From Piromyces finnis (Eukaryota > Neocallimastigomycota > Neocallimastigomycetes > Neocallimastigales > Neocallimastigaceae): a DNA stretch of 64,000 nucleotides. Below the pieces are notes generated by a model that had not been told where the DNA came from, made no database searches, and was given only the letters and a program-made list of their open reading frames with translations. The DNA is taken from contig MCFH01000043.1 in NCBI GenBank assembly GCA_002104945.1, positions 62,001 through 126,000 of the forward strand, read 5' to 3'. Shown here in pieces: positions 34,786-45,910 of this stretch (position 1 is the first letter of the stretch; every line of letters begins with the position of its first letter). Made by a program: the position numbers and the translations under genes.

Positions 34786-37677
34786 ATGGGTAATAAATAT
34801 TCAAGAGAAATTGGAAAATTTAAAAAGGATAAGGTAGTAGACCTTTCTAAAATGGGTTATAAAAACCTTCCTAAAGAAATTAAAAAGTTAGAAAAAAATT
34901 GTGAGGAACTTAAAATTTGTGGAAATGAAATGCAAAATATTCATGAAAATATTAAATATTTAAAAAAATTGAAAAAATTGGATTATTCCAATAATAATAT
35001 GAACTATTGGTGTCCATACTTTCCATTATCATTAGAAGAGATTTATGCAAGTAAGTTTTTCCTTTCTTTTCTTTTGATAATAATTGAATAATAATTAAAA
35101 GATATGTACATTAAACTAATAAAATAAATAATAATAATATATATTAACATAAATTTTTCTAATAATACATATTACAAACATTCTATCTATCATAAAACAT
35201 ATCAATTTATTTATATCAATAACTTAATTCCTAAATTATAATATTTAAATAATGATTTTACAAATATAAAAAAATGTTATAACAAATTAATATTCCTTTC
35301 ACAATTAATTCTATAAAATTGTTTTACAAAAATTATATAATGCTTGTTAGATCATAATCGTTTATTCTATTCTCCTATTTCAGATGCTATTTGCGATTTA
35401 GATTCTTTAAGAGTCTTGGATTTAGGATTTAATCAATTAGAGTATAAAAAAATTTTTTTTCTATAATTATCTATTTTAATCTCGATAAATATAAATACAT
35501 AATAAATACAAAAGAAAAATTCATATTAAAATGTATAAATTCACTGTTATTAATATTAAAATTTATATAAATAGAACCATTCCAGAAGGTCTAAATAAGC
35601 TTTCAAATTTAAGAACATTAATTTTACAAAATAATGACTTACAAGTATGAATCTATACTATTTAGTGTCTATTTAGGACATATATTATTATTTACTAATT
35701 ATAATGTTACTTTTTTTATATATAATAATAATAAAAAAAAAAAGGAAATTCCAGAATGTGTTTTTACCATGTCAAATCTTGAAGTATTAAGAATTGATAA
35801 TAATAAAATTAAAAGCATTGGACAAGAATTGGCTTGGCTTAAAAATCTTGTGGTATTATTATATATAATTTATTAATAATATATCAATGATATATATTTA
35901 AGAATCCAAATTAATAAATTTATAAATTTTATTATATACATTGATAATTCCATTTCATTTGATGATAAAATATTATTATTAATAAAAAATTAAAAAAAAA
36001 AAGGAATTAAATATTTCAAATAATTTACTAAATAAATTACCAGATAATATTGGTTTATTAGATAAATTGAAAAAATTAATTATTTCCAATAATTATTTAT
36101 ATGAACTCCCAAATACAAGTAAAATAATATTATTTTAAAAATATTATCTAAAAGAATGATTAATTAATTTTTTTTTTTTAAATTTTTGATTTTTGTATCC
36201 TTCATATCAATACATATTTATATAATATACTTTATCAAAAAAAAAAAAAAAAAAAAAAAGTTGGTGATATTAATGAATTAGAAGATTTACAAATTTCATA
36301 TAATCTACAAATTTCAGAAATGCCAATTACTAGTCGTAAACTTCTTAAAATAAAGCGTTTCCATTTTTGTAATACAAAATTTGAAGAAGTCCCTTCTATA
36401 ATTGAGAATTGGACAGACCTTTTAGAACTTTTCTTATACGATAATTCTCAAATTGAAGCTCTACCAAGTAATTTGAAAAAAATTCAATATTTATTCTTTA
36501 ACACATGATTTTATAAATTTCCTTTTTTTTTTTATAATATAATAATTATATTATATACTTTTCTTGTTTTTTATCAAAGGTTTTATCGGTAATTTAACTA
36601 GATTAAGAAGAATTGAAGCTAATAACTGTTCTATTACTTCTTTACCAGATGAAATTGGAAATTTAGAAAGTTTAGTCATTTTAAATTTAAATCATAATGA
36701 TCTCTCATCATTTTCTATTCCTACCACTATTCAAAATTTACATAATTTAACTAGATTATATTTAAAGTAAGAAAATGCATTTTATATAATTTATTAAATA
36801 GTAATAATTTTTTTATTCATTATTTTTTTAACTTTAATTTCAAAAAGCAATAACAAAATTGAGGTTATACCTGAAGAAATTTGTCAAATGACAAATCTTA
36901 TTGATTTAGATATTGGTAGTAATAATATTTATTCTTTACCAGATGATATCGGTAATTTAATTTCATTAGAAAAATTGGTAGCTAATAATAATAAAATTGA
37001 AGTCTTACCAGAATCAATAGGGTAAAATAGATAAGCATTAAATAATTAATTATTTAATTCCAAAATATTAATTATACTTCTTTAATTATTTACAGAAAAC
37101 TATGCAATTTAAAAAATCTAGAATTACAAAAGAATTCACTTAATAATTTACCAAAAGAACTTTGTCAACTACTTAACTTGGCTAAATTAGATATTAGTTA
37201 TAATAAATTAATGGATTTACCTGATGATATTTATATGTTACAAAATTTAACCGTATTGTACCACCACTTTTTCTTTTTCTTTTTTTTTTTATATCACTAA
37301 ATATATATATATTTAGTAATGCAATAATATATCTATATCTTTTGAATTCTATATATTATCTTTTTTTTTTCTAACTATCGCTGTTATTTCTATTTATATT
37401 ATTATTTTTTAAATAATTACAGATTTTAAACACAAAAGATAATGTATGGAAACCAGATGTTCAACCAATTATTACTAAAGGTATTCAAAGTATAATGGAC
37501 CATTACAGACAACAAGCCTCCAAGAAAGGAAAGGTAAAACCATATATAATAATAAAAATATTAAAATTCATACTATATTTTTCTTTTTAAAAGAATACAT
37601 ATTTATATATTTTATTAATATAATTAATTTAAAAAAAAATATGTTTTTATTTTGAACAATAGAAAGTCAAAAACTAG
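34786..37677 (+). CDS. Leucine-rich-repeat protein with N-myristoylation-type start
   Basis: Eleven exons: 34786-35050, 35384-35441, 35575-35644, 35745-35852, 36004-36118, 36261-36467, 36580-36766, 36848-37021, 37096-37252, 37423-37533, 37663-37677; 488 residues, all GT-AG and in frame. The start MGNKYSREIGK fits the N-myristoylation consensus (Gly2, Ser6), so membrane attachment is likely. Then come about 15 LRRs of the xxLxxLxLxxNxLxxLPxxI type, such as LDSLRVLDLGFNQLETIPEG, SLPDEIGNLESLVILNLNHN, VIPEEICQMTNLIDLDIGSN and NLPKELCQLLNLAKLDISYN. After the LRRs are KPDVQPIITKGIQSIMDHYR and a Lys-rich tail. The layout resembles SHOC2/Ras-suppressor-like or plant PIRL-type LRR proteins; the partner is unknown. 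Several introns fall at similar points of the repeat. Confidence 0.88.
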
Positions 37678-38612
37678 AATCTGATAAAGCCAAATTCGAT
37701 ACATTATCATTAATCAATTTTTATCCGAATTCAACATATTTTCTGAATTAAGCTGAAATAAATTTTATATATTTTATTTTTAAAAAATTAGTAAAAATAA
37801 TATTATACAACGTTTTTCGTTTTTTAATGATTTATATATATATATATATAATTATAAAATATAAAGTAGTTTCTTTTAATATCTCTAATATATAATAAAA
37901 TTTTATCCTAAGAACTTTAAAAGATATATAAAATTGTATATTATTTTCATGATATAGATATCAAAAATCATTAAATAATACAATAATATTTATATTTATT
38001 CATTTTTGCTAGTTCTTTCTTTTTTATACTTTAATTTTATTTAAATATATCATATATTATTTCATATATACTAATTTAGAAATTTTACCACCAAAATATT
38101 TCTTTATTTACAATATTTTTAAATATTAATACAATAAAAATATCCAGAAGTTGTTATTTAAAGCAATTAACCAAAAATTATTATGACCTGCTGGCACCAC
38201 TCCTAAATATTGTTAATAATAATAAAATAATTTTTTATATATACTTTAAATAGACATTTTTTAACAAAAAGCTATTAATTGCATTTTCAGAAAGTTCTAC
38301 AATTAATTCTATTAATTTAACACTCCAAAAATTAACTTTTTTTATTTTTTATAGCATATGACCATTCATAACACCTAAGCATTTACCATCAACTGATAAT
38401 AATATAATTTTTTATTTTATATATAACTCATATTTAGAGTTTAAAAACGTCTTTTTCATAGTTTATATATATACATTCATCCTTATACTTTCTATTAAAT
38501 ATAAATGAATAAATTAATAACGTTGGTTTAATTATTATTATTATTATTATTATTATTATGTTTATTATGTTTATTATGTTTATTATGTTTATTATTATTA
38601 TTCTAATTATTA

Positions 38613-38672
<60 letters not shown>

Positions 38673-39731
38673 AATTACACTTTTTTTTTTACTTTTAAAG
38701 GCTTTGACTATTATTTAATATTATTAATTAAAAATAATAGCTTTTAAATATATTATAAATATATTACTTTTTCATATTACAAATTATTTTCTTTATAATT
38801 GTTAATATATAAAAATTTTGGGTAAATTTATTCATAATATATGTTTAAGTAATATTAACTATTATATATATAATTTATTTTTTATTAATATAGTTCATAT
38901 GTTTTTCTCATATTCAAATAAAATTATATTATATTTCATTTTAATTAAAATAGTATCATAATAAATATATTGCAATTAATTGATAATTAATGATATATTT
39001 CCATTTATAATTTTGTTTTATTTTTTAGTTTTTAATAATAAATAAAGTTTATATTTTACATTTATCAATTGACATCAATAACAAAAAAGAAAGGGATGAA
39101 AATTTTGTAATGGTGGCCATTATAATAATATGTAATGATAATGAAAATAGTAATAAGTTCTATCAAAAATATCTTTTTTCTTGTATGAGTGCAGTAATAA
39201 TTATAATTGAAAAGGTCAATAATAGTATCAAAAATAAATAGCAATAAATATATAAATAATATATAAAATAATATGCAAATATTTTTTGAAATTATCATAA
39301 TTATATATCATTATTAAAATTATTTAAAATATATAGAAATATATTAATTATAATTTATTATAATTTAAAAAATATCTTTAAGAAAATACATTTTCATAAT
39401 ATAATTAAATATTTAATTAAAATTATATTAAAATTTTATTATATTAATTATAAAAAGATAAATAAAAAAAAATTTAAAAAAGCTCAGTTTTATTTTTATT
39501 TTTCAAAAATATTGAAATTTACAGTTTGGAAGTAACTAAGTAATATTTTCTTTATTAAATAAAAAAAGGTAAAAAAGAAAGAGAAATAATAATAAATATA
39601 TCATATATTTCAATAATAAATAATTAAAATAATAATACTTCTTTTTTTTTTTAATATTTCCTTTTTATTTTTTTATTTATACCTTTAAACAAAGACAAAA
39701 TTGGTTTTAATTATATTTAAAATAAAATAAA
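37678..39731. other. AT-rich intergenic region with mixed microsatellites
   Basis: No gene is recognised. A compound simple repeat lies at 38531-38670: (ATT)n, then four TTTATTATG units, then (ATT)n, then (ATTT)n. The remainder is simple AT sequence. Confidence 0.5.
38531..38670. repeat. Compound simple repeat (ATT / GTTTATTAT / ATTT)
   Basis: Three repeat types follow each other: ATT trinucleotides, a 9-bp unit GTTTATTAT in about four copies (38560-38595), more ATT, then about 11 ATTT units. Confidence 0.85.
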
Positions 39732-40091
39732 ATGAATATTAATACTCAAGATTTTAACATGGATAACTTACATGAAATGTTTATGAACATTCATTTATCA
39801 GAAAATGGCGTCTCACCATTACAAATACCTTCAGCCTCTTCTCCTTTTGGTAATGTAAATTTCCCACAAAGTTCACCAAACAGTAATAATGGTAGTCCAA
39901 CAGATATTCTTATGTTACAACAACAACAAAATCAACAAATAGTTTATCAAGAAGCTGTTAATAGACCAGAAGATGTTCAAATGGGTGAAAACGGTTTAAC
40001 TGCATATGAAGAACAAATGCTTTTCCTCCAAATGCAAGACCAACTCTATCAACAAATTGAAGATGAAAGACTTAGACTACAACAAATGTGA
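39732..40091 (+). CDS. Small Gln/Asn/Ser-rich protein, unknown
   Basis: A single exon of 119 residues. The N-terminal half is Asn/Ser/Pro-rich (PSASSPFGNVNFPQSSPNS). Residues about 60-70 are Gln-rich (LQQQQNQQIVYQEA), and the C-terminal 35 residues (YEEQMLFLQMQDQLYQQIED and following) form a likely amphipathic coiled coil. Codon use is less extreme than the flanks, and the A-rich sequence before the ATG supports a real start. I do not recognise a family. It could be a small adaptor or regulatory protein; that is speculation. Confidence 0.65.
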   Translation: MNINTQDFNMDNLHEMFMNIHLSENGVSPLQIPSASSPFGNVNFPQSSPNSNNGSPTDILMLQQQQNQQIVYQEAVNRPEDVQMGENGLTAYEEQMLFLQMQDQLYQQIEDERLRLQQM

Positions 40092-40877
40092 AAGTTAAAA
40101 GAAGAAAAAAATCAAAATTCCTCATTAATAAAAAAGAGAAAAAATAAATATTCTGTTTTATTATGAATTTAGGATTAATAAGAAAGAATTTATATTTATA
40201 ATGATAAAAAAAACCCGTTTTTGTTATAATGAAAAAATCAAATCTTTTCCCATTTATTTTTGGTTTGATAATTAAAATACCCACTATCTTATTATTATAA
40301 TAACTAATAATAATAATCATTTCATAATTATTTTTTAAAATAAATAAATATAATAAATATATATATTTATTTTTTTTTATATTATTTTCCATATGTATTA
40401 TAGTTAAACTGAATAAATGACAATATTTTAATACTATCATTTATAATAAACAAATTATATATAAATAAGCTTGAATCATTTTAAATAAAAAAATGTGTTA
40501 TTATATTTGTTATTAATAAATTTTCTAATAACAAAAATTTTTTATTATATGCTATTTAGTGTTTAGTCTCTTTTTTAAAATTAATGTATTTAAAATACAG
40601 CTACAGATGTATACATTACTATATAAGCCTAGTTATTAAGAAAATTTTTTATTTATATCTTGTATTACCTTTATCACTTTTTTATAAGCATATTGCGTTT
40701 TAATTGGTAAAAATTTATTGGAGAAAATAAATAATTATTTTTTCTTTTCTATGAAAAAAATACTCCATAAACAAATTTTGTTTTTTTTTATTTGTATTCA
40801 ATAAAGATTTCTTAAGATATTTATTTCATATAGCCTATCCTTTCTTTTAATTTTTATTATTGAGGAAAAAAAAAACA
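40092..40877. other. AT-rich intergenic region
   Basis: Contains the 3' flank of the Gln-rich gene and then the 3' flank of the tRNA gene. The minus-strand ORF reading through 40072-40440 is low-complexity Ile/Tyr/Phe sequence and is not taken as a gene. Confidence 0.5.
40870..40877 (-). terminator. Pol III oligo-T terminator of tRNA-Arg
   Basis: On the minus strand the tRNA is followed by TGTTTTTTTT, which fits RNA polymerase III termination. Confidence 0.75.
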
Positions 40878-40950
40878 CATACCAAACGGGACTCGAACCC
40901 GCAATCTTCAGATCCGAAGTCTGACGCCTTATCCATTAGGCCACTGGCAC
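40878..40950 (-). tRNA. tRNA-Arg (anticodon UCG)
   Basis: The minus strand folds as a 73-nt cloverleaf: acceptor GTGCCAG with TTGGTAT (three G-T wobbles), D stem GCCT/AGGC, anticodon stem TCAGA/TCTGA with loop CTTCGGA (anticodon TCG), variable AGATT, T arm GCGGG-TTCGAGT-CCCGT, discriminator G. The B box GGTTCGAGTCC is present. A run of T directly follows the 3' end on the minus strand, the expected RNA polymerase III terminator. There is no intron. It reads CGA and possibly CGG codons. Confidence 0.97.
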
Positions 40951-42027
40951 GGGAAATTTAATATTAAATCTTTGCATCTGATTGGTAAATGCTTCTGTAC
41001 TACCTTCCATAAAAATTTTGTCTCCTACATAAGACATTTTGACTATAAAAGGAAATATTTTAATAAAACTAAATTAAAAATTTAAAATTTAAAAATATTC
41101 ACATTCACATTTTTAATAATTTAAATAATGTTAAATAATATAAATTATTAATTTTAATATATAAATTATTAATTAAATTAATTCTGTCAATTATAAAATT
41201 AAAATGATTAAAGAAAGGATAAATTATTTCATTAATTAAATTTTTATAATTATGGTATTTTAATTTTTAGTTGGTAAAATCTTAAGATAATGTTTGAATA
41301 ATAAGTTTTATTTATTTCAAGAAGTTTTAATTTTTAGTATTTTATTTTCCAAAAATGATATAATTAAAAACCAGCATTCTTTATTTTTATCTATTTAAAA
41401 AATTATTATATATTTATAAAAATATAGTAAAACCATTTCAATTATTATTATAATATTTAGTTAAAATATATTCAATTTTATTTCTTAGTAATCTGAAGAG
41501 GAATACAAAAAATGATTTATTTTTTAGGAATTTCAAATAAATAACTGACTAAAAATATAATGAATTAAAAAAAAAATAAAAAATACTCTTTAATAATTTT
41601 TAAAATTTTATTATTTAAAAAAAAAATAAATAATAAATAAAAGAATTTCAACTATTTTTTTCTTTTTTTAATAAAAAAACATTGAAAAAAAAAAAATTTA
41701 AAAGGAGACATAAAAATAAGTAATACAATTAAATTCCAAATAATAATAATACATATACATAAAATATATTAATTTAATAAAATAAAATTATCCTATAAGA
41801 TAATTTTCATTATTATTTTAATTTTTTTTTAACATGTCAGTTTTATATTATAGTATAATTAAGTTCTTTTTAAATAGTTTTAATTGAAATTATAAAATAA
41901 TAATTAATTAAAATTCATTTATATTGAAATTTCAATACATTAGAATATGTGTGAAAAATTTCAAAGTGTAGTTTAATTTAAAATATTTTCTTTTTGATAT
42001 TTATATCTAATATATGAATTTAAAGAA
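40951..42027. other. AT-rich intergenic region
   Basis: The 5' flank of the tRNA and the upstream region of the membrane-anchored gene. No gene is seen; only simple AT sequence and homopolymers. Confidence 0.5.
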
Positions 42028-45000
42028 ATGCTAGACTTTATATCACAAAATAAAGATTTAATCATAACAATATTTTTCATTGTCATTTTCATATATTTCT
42101 TCATAAAAGTATATTATCACCATAATGTTTATAAATTAAAAAAAAATGACAATTCAAATTATAATATAGATAAGATTGGTATTGAGTAAAATATCATAAT
42201 ATATAATTAATAATATAAAAAAAATTCTTTAAATTAACAATTATATAACTCTTTAAATTAATATATTAATATTTGTATAAAGTAATTATCCAATTAATAA
42301 ATTCCTTTTTTCTTTTATTAAAGAAAAAAGAATAAAATGTCAGTATTTAGTTCAAAGTCACATATTAAATGATATATATAAAATTCCTCAAAAAGAGTTC
42401 ATCTCAAATATAAATAATATTTTTCCATATGCAAAAAAAAAGCAACTTAAAAAAAAAAAGAATTATCATACTGATAAAAATGAGAAAATAGACGAAAATG
42501 ACTTTATAGATTATAGTTCAGAATCCTCCATTTCATATAATGAATCAATGGAACATTTAGAATCATTAAAATATGCACATTCAAATTATCTTTACCACTC
42601 TTCAAGCAGTAAAAGGAAGAACAAAAAAAATAAAACAAACTCAAATGCACGGAAATACATTAAAGCTTTTCCAACAACGCCAAATTTAAAAAATAAAAAA
42701 TGGACAAAAAAAAATGAATATCAAAACGATAAAAATGACATTATTACAATAAAGATTTCAAAATCAAATAAATTTATAAAGAATTTGGCAAATTCTTTTA
42801 AAACAAAATTTTTTCTTTCTGATACTAATAGTAAAATCCAAAATCATAAAAAAAGAGATTATTTACTCCCAGATATTAAATTCTCGAAACAAAATAATCT
42901 TACCAATATTTTAAAAGAAGAAATTCTCAAAGAAATAAACTATTTTATTCAACAAAATTATACAAGACCAAATGAACAACTTAATAGTGCAATAAATATT
43001 TCTAAGGCAATAGAATTCTTTTTAGTAAAAAACGTCCCGTTTTCTATACTGGATATTAATTTTGCTAATAAAAGTTTTTTATTACTATTAGAACGAATTG
43101 GTAATGCTATATCTAATAAGTATTATTCAATCCAAATTGGAATGAAACAATTTGATTTATCCTTCTTTACCCTTTGTCTAAAATTAAAGAATAAAAAATT
43201 AGAAATAGAAAATAAAAGAATCATTAAAAACCGGTTAGATTTACTGGTAGCAATGGAATTAATTCAACATTTTAAAAAATATCCTTTCTTAAATAATGTT
43301 CAATGTTCTATTAAAGATCCAATCCTTACAATTGCTTCCCCCTATGCTAAATTGATAGCCAATTCTATTACAAAAGATATTCATAAGGAATTATCACGTC
43401 ATATTACCGCCAATAAAAATGCTATCCCATATAAAATATTAGAAATCTATCCGGACTTTGAAGAATTTTTGAATAAAAACTTTATTCATCGTTATTTGTA
43501 TTTATATCATCATTCCATAACTGTAGATCTTTCAAACAAACCAGAAAAAATATTAATCATGTATAAAGGAAAAATGGAAAATTGGACAGATATTAAAGAT
43601 AAAATTGTTTTTAAAGAAGATGGTGTTACATTAGAAGGTAAATACAGTCAGGAAGGTATTATTGATGAAGGGGTTTATAACTGGACAGAATTAAAACCAT
43701 TTATGCATCGTTCCTCTTCTAATGTCACTAAAAACTTAACTAGCTCCAATTCAAAAGACACTTTTAACCATGATAAAAAAGAAAATACACCCCTTTCAAT
43801 AAATGTTGATAATATTAATGTAAATAATATAAATTTACAATCAATTTCACCTCATTCTACCAAATGTAGTGACGAGGATGATGATAACACTCTCACCAAT
43901 GATTTTATTAATTTCGATGATAGTACTGAACTGAAAATGATCTATAAATCTCTTTACAATAACATTGATTATTACAGCTCTAAATACAAATTATTTTCAC
44001 GTATTTATAAGGAAGGAATCAATCAAGACATATACGAAGCTGCTGAAAAATTTATTTATTATGATATTCATTTTAATAATCAGAAAGATCCATATGAACA
44101 TACTTGGGGTTCTCATTACCTTTTTGAATATTGTTCTTGGATCACTTCTCGACCAAGATTCTCAGGTGATCATGCATGGATTCGTTTAAAAACACCAGGT
44201 AAAAGTTTATTAAGAAATAAAAAAAAAATTATTAACATAAATATCTTATTAATGCTTTTTTTTTTTTTTACTTTTCAAAATATTTATAAAAGATGGTAAT
44301 GTTTATTCAGTAGGTTTATATCGTGAAGAAAAAAGACATATATATGATCAATTTGTATTTCCGATGAGAATGAAATCATGTAAATATATGTCACCAGATG
44401 TTTCTGAATTTTGGAAGGGATATTATTCTACTATTTCTGTTGAAATTACTGTATATATAAATTTATTAATTACATATATTATATATAATGTTTAAGTATA
44501 TTTTTCTAAATTAAATGTATATTTTATAATGAAATAATAATGAATCATAATCATCTTAAATTTATAGAAAGAACAATTTGAAAAAATAAAAGCAAAGATT
44601 GAAGAATATCAAAGATTAGCAGAGTATCATCCATATCAACTTTTAAATGCAAATTGTGCTTCTTGGGCTTCTGACATAGCATCCATTGTTGATATTCATT
44701 TCCCAAATGATTTACCTTTAAGTAAAATTTTATTTAATAATGTTAAAGTACAAAATATTGGAAAAAAAGTAAGAATTAACCAATAAGATTATTACTATAA
44801 ACATTAAAAGAAATAACAAAAAAAAATATTTAATTATCAATAATTTAATATAATATTTTTTATTTATTTACATTTCCTTCTTTCTACAGATATTTGAAAC
44901 TAAATTGATGGCACCGCATTTCATTTTTTTTAACAAAGCATTGGCTTTTATTATAAATACTATTAATTTAATTTTTGGTGCTGGTATGATTGATAAAAAG

Positions 45001-45536
45001 GTTATTATGAAAAAAAACATATTATTATCAAATATAAGTTATATAAACATTTTCCATTTTATTTTATATATAATTCTCCATGTTAACGTTCCTTTTTTTT
45101 TAAATAGTTAAAAAATAAAGAGCAGTCAAAAATCGAGCCATTTATTAAAAATATTAAAGATATGTTTGATCCAAATAAAATAATTATCATACATCCTTTC
45201 ATTATTGGATACCACGTTCGAAATTATATTATTACATGGCGATTAGATCAGATTTTTAAATTAGAAAAAAAATTAAAAGAAATAGTTGAAAACTTGAAAG
45301 AAACAAAACATCAATATCTTCTACAAAGAAAAGAATCATTACATAAAGGAATATCATTGAAAGATTTTAATAATGATAATTCTACTAATGCTATAAAAAT
45401 TCGACACTATCAAGACGAAATTAAATCCATTTATCAAAAAATTGAAAATATTAGGTATTCTATTCCTAATAAATTTAGAAAGAAACATATTATTCCAGAG
45501 GGTGATCTTTATACTCAATATCCATTGAATGATTAA
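42028..45536 (+). CDS. Membrane-anchored protein with possible permuted papain-like domain
   Basis: Six exons: 42028-42185, 42331-44198, 44293-44450, 44568-44768, 44890-45000, 45108-45536; 974 residues. The exon 1/2 junction has an alternative (donor after 42178, acceptor 42323) that also keeps frame. Residues about 11-32 form one hydrophobic helix (LIITIFFIVIFIYFF), a signal anchor. A Lys/Asn/Ser-rich region follows to about 200, then a long helical-looking region. Near residue 666 is GDHAWIRLKTPGDGNVYSVG, and near 758 YHPYQLLNANCASWASDIA. A His in a strand context followed by Asn-x0-Cys before a helix is the order seen in circularly permuted papain folds (LRAT, PPPDE, permuted NlpC/P60). 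This is a pattern guess. A predicted coiled coil (about residues 865-905, KLEKKLKEIVENLKE) precedes the C-terminus. The overall family is not recognised. Confidence 0.7.
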
Positions 45537-45910
45537 CATTCATAAATAAAATAGAATATATAAAAGTTAATTTTTATATATGTGAATCGACTAAATTTCT
45601 TTATTTTTATTATAATAGCTTTATTTTTATTTTAATGGGTTAGCTTTTAATATTATTAATAAATTCTATCTTGTTTTTTTTTAAAAAAAAAATATAAAAA
45701 AAGTTATTTAATAAAATAAATTAGAATTAGTAAATTAATGTTCAAATTAAGAGAGAAAAAATACGACTTTACTTTTTTATCTTTTAATTATATTTATTAA
45801 TTATAAAATAAAATAGGAAAATGAATTATTTATTAGAAAAAAAGATATATAATAAAACAAAAAAAAAAAAAAAGATAAAAATTTCTATTAACCAAAAAAA
45901 TTAACTTTTC
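45537..45910. other. Convergent 3' region
   Basis: Separates two convergent genes. AT-rich with A runs at 45683-45700 and 45859-45873; polyadenylation signals are likely but cannot be distinguished. Confidence 0.5.

Noticed and set aside
39065-39298. Minus-strand ORF, 77 codons
   Set aside because: Hydrophobic low-complexity translation of AT-rich DNA.
40072-40440. Minus-strand ORF, 122 codons
   Set aside because: Ile/Tyr/Phe/Lys composition of random AT-rich DNA; it overlaps the 3' end of the Gln-rich gene and the AT-rich flank.
43965-44189. 74-codon ORF within the membrane-anchored gene
   Set aside because: Same strand but another frame of a supported exon.
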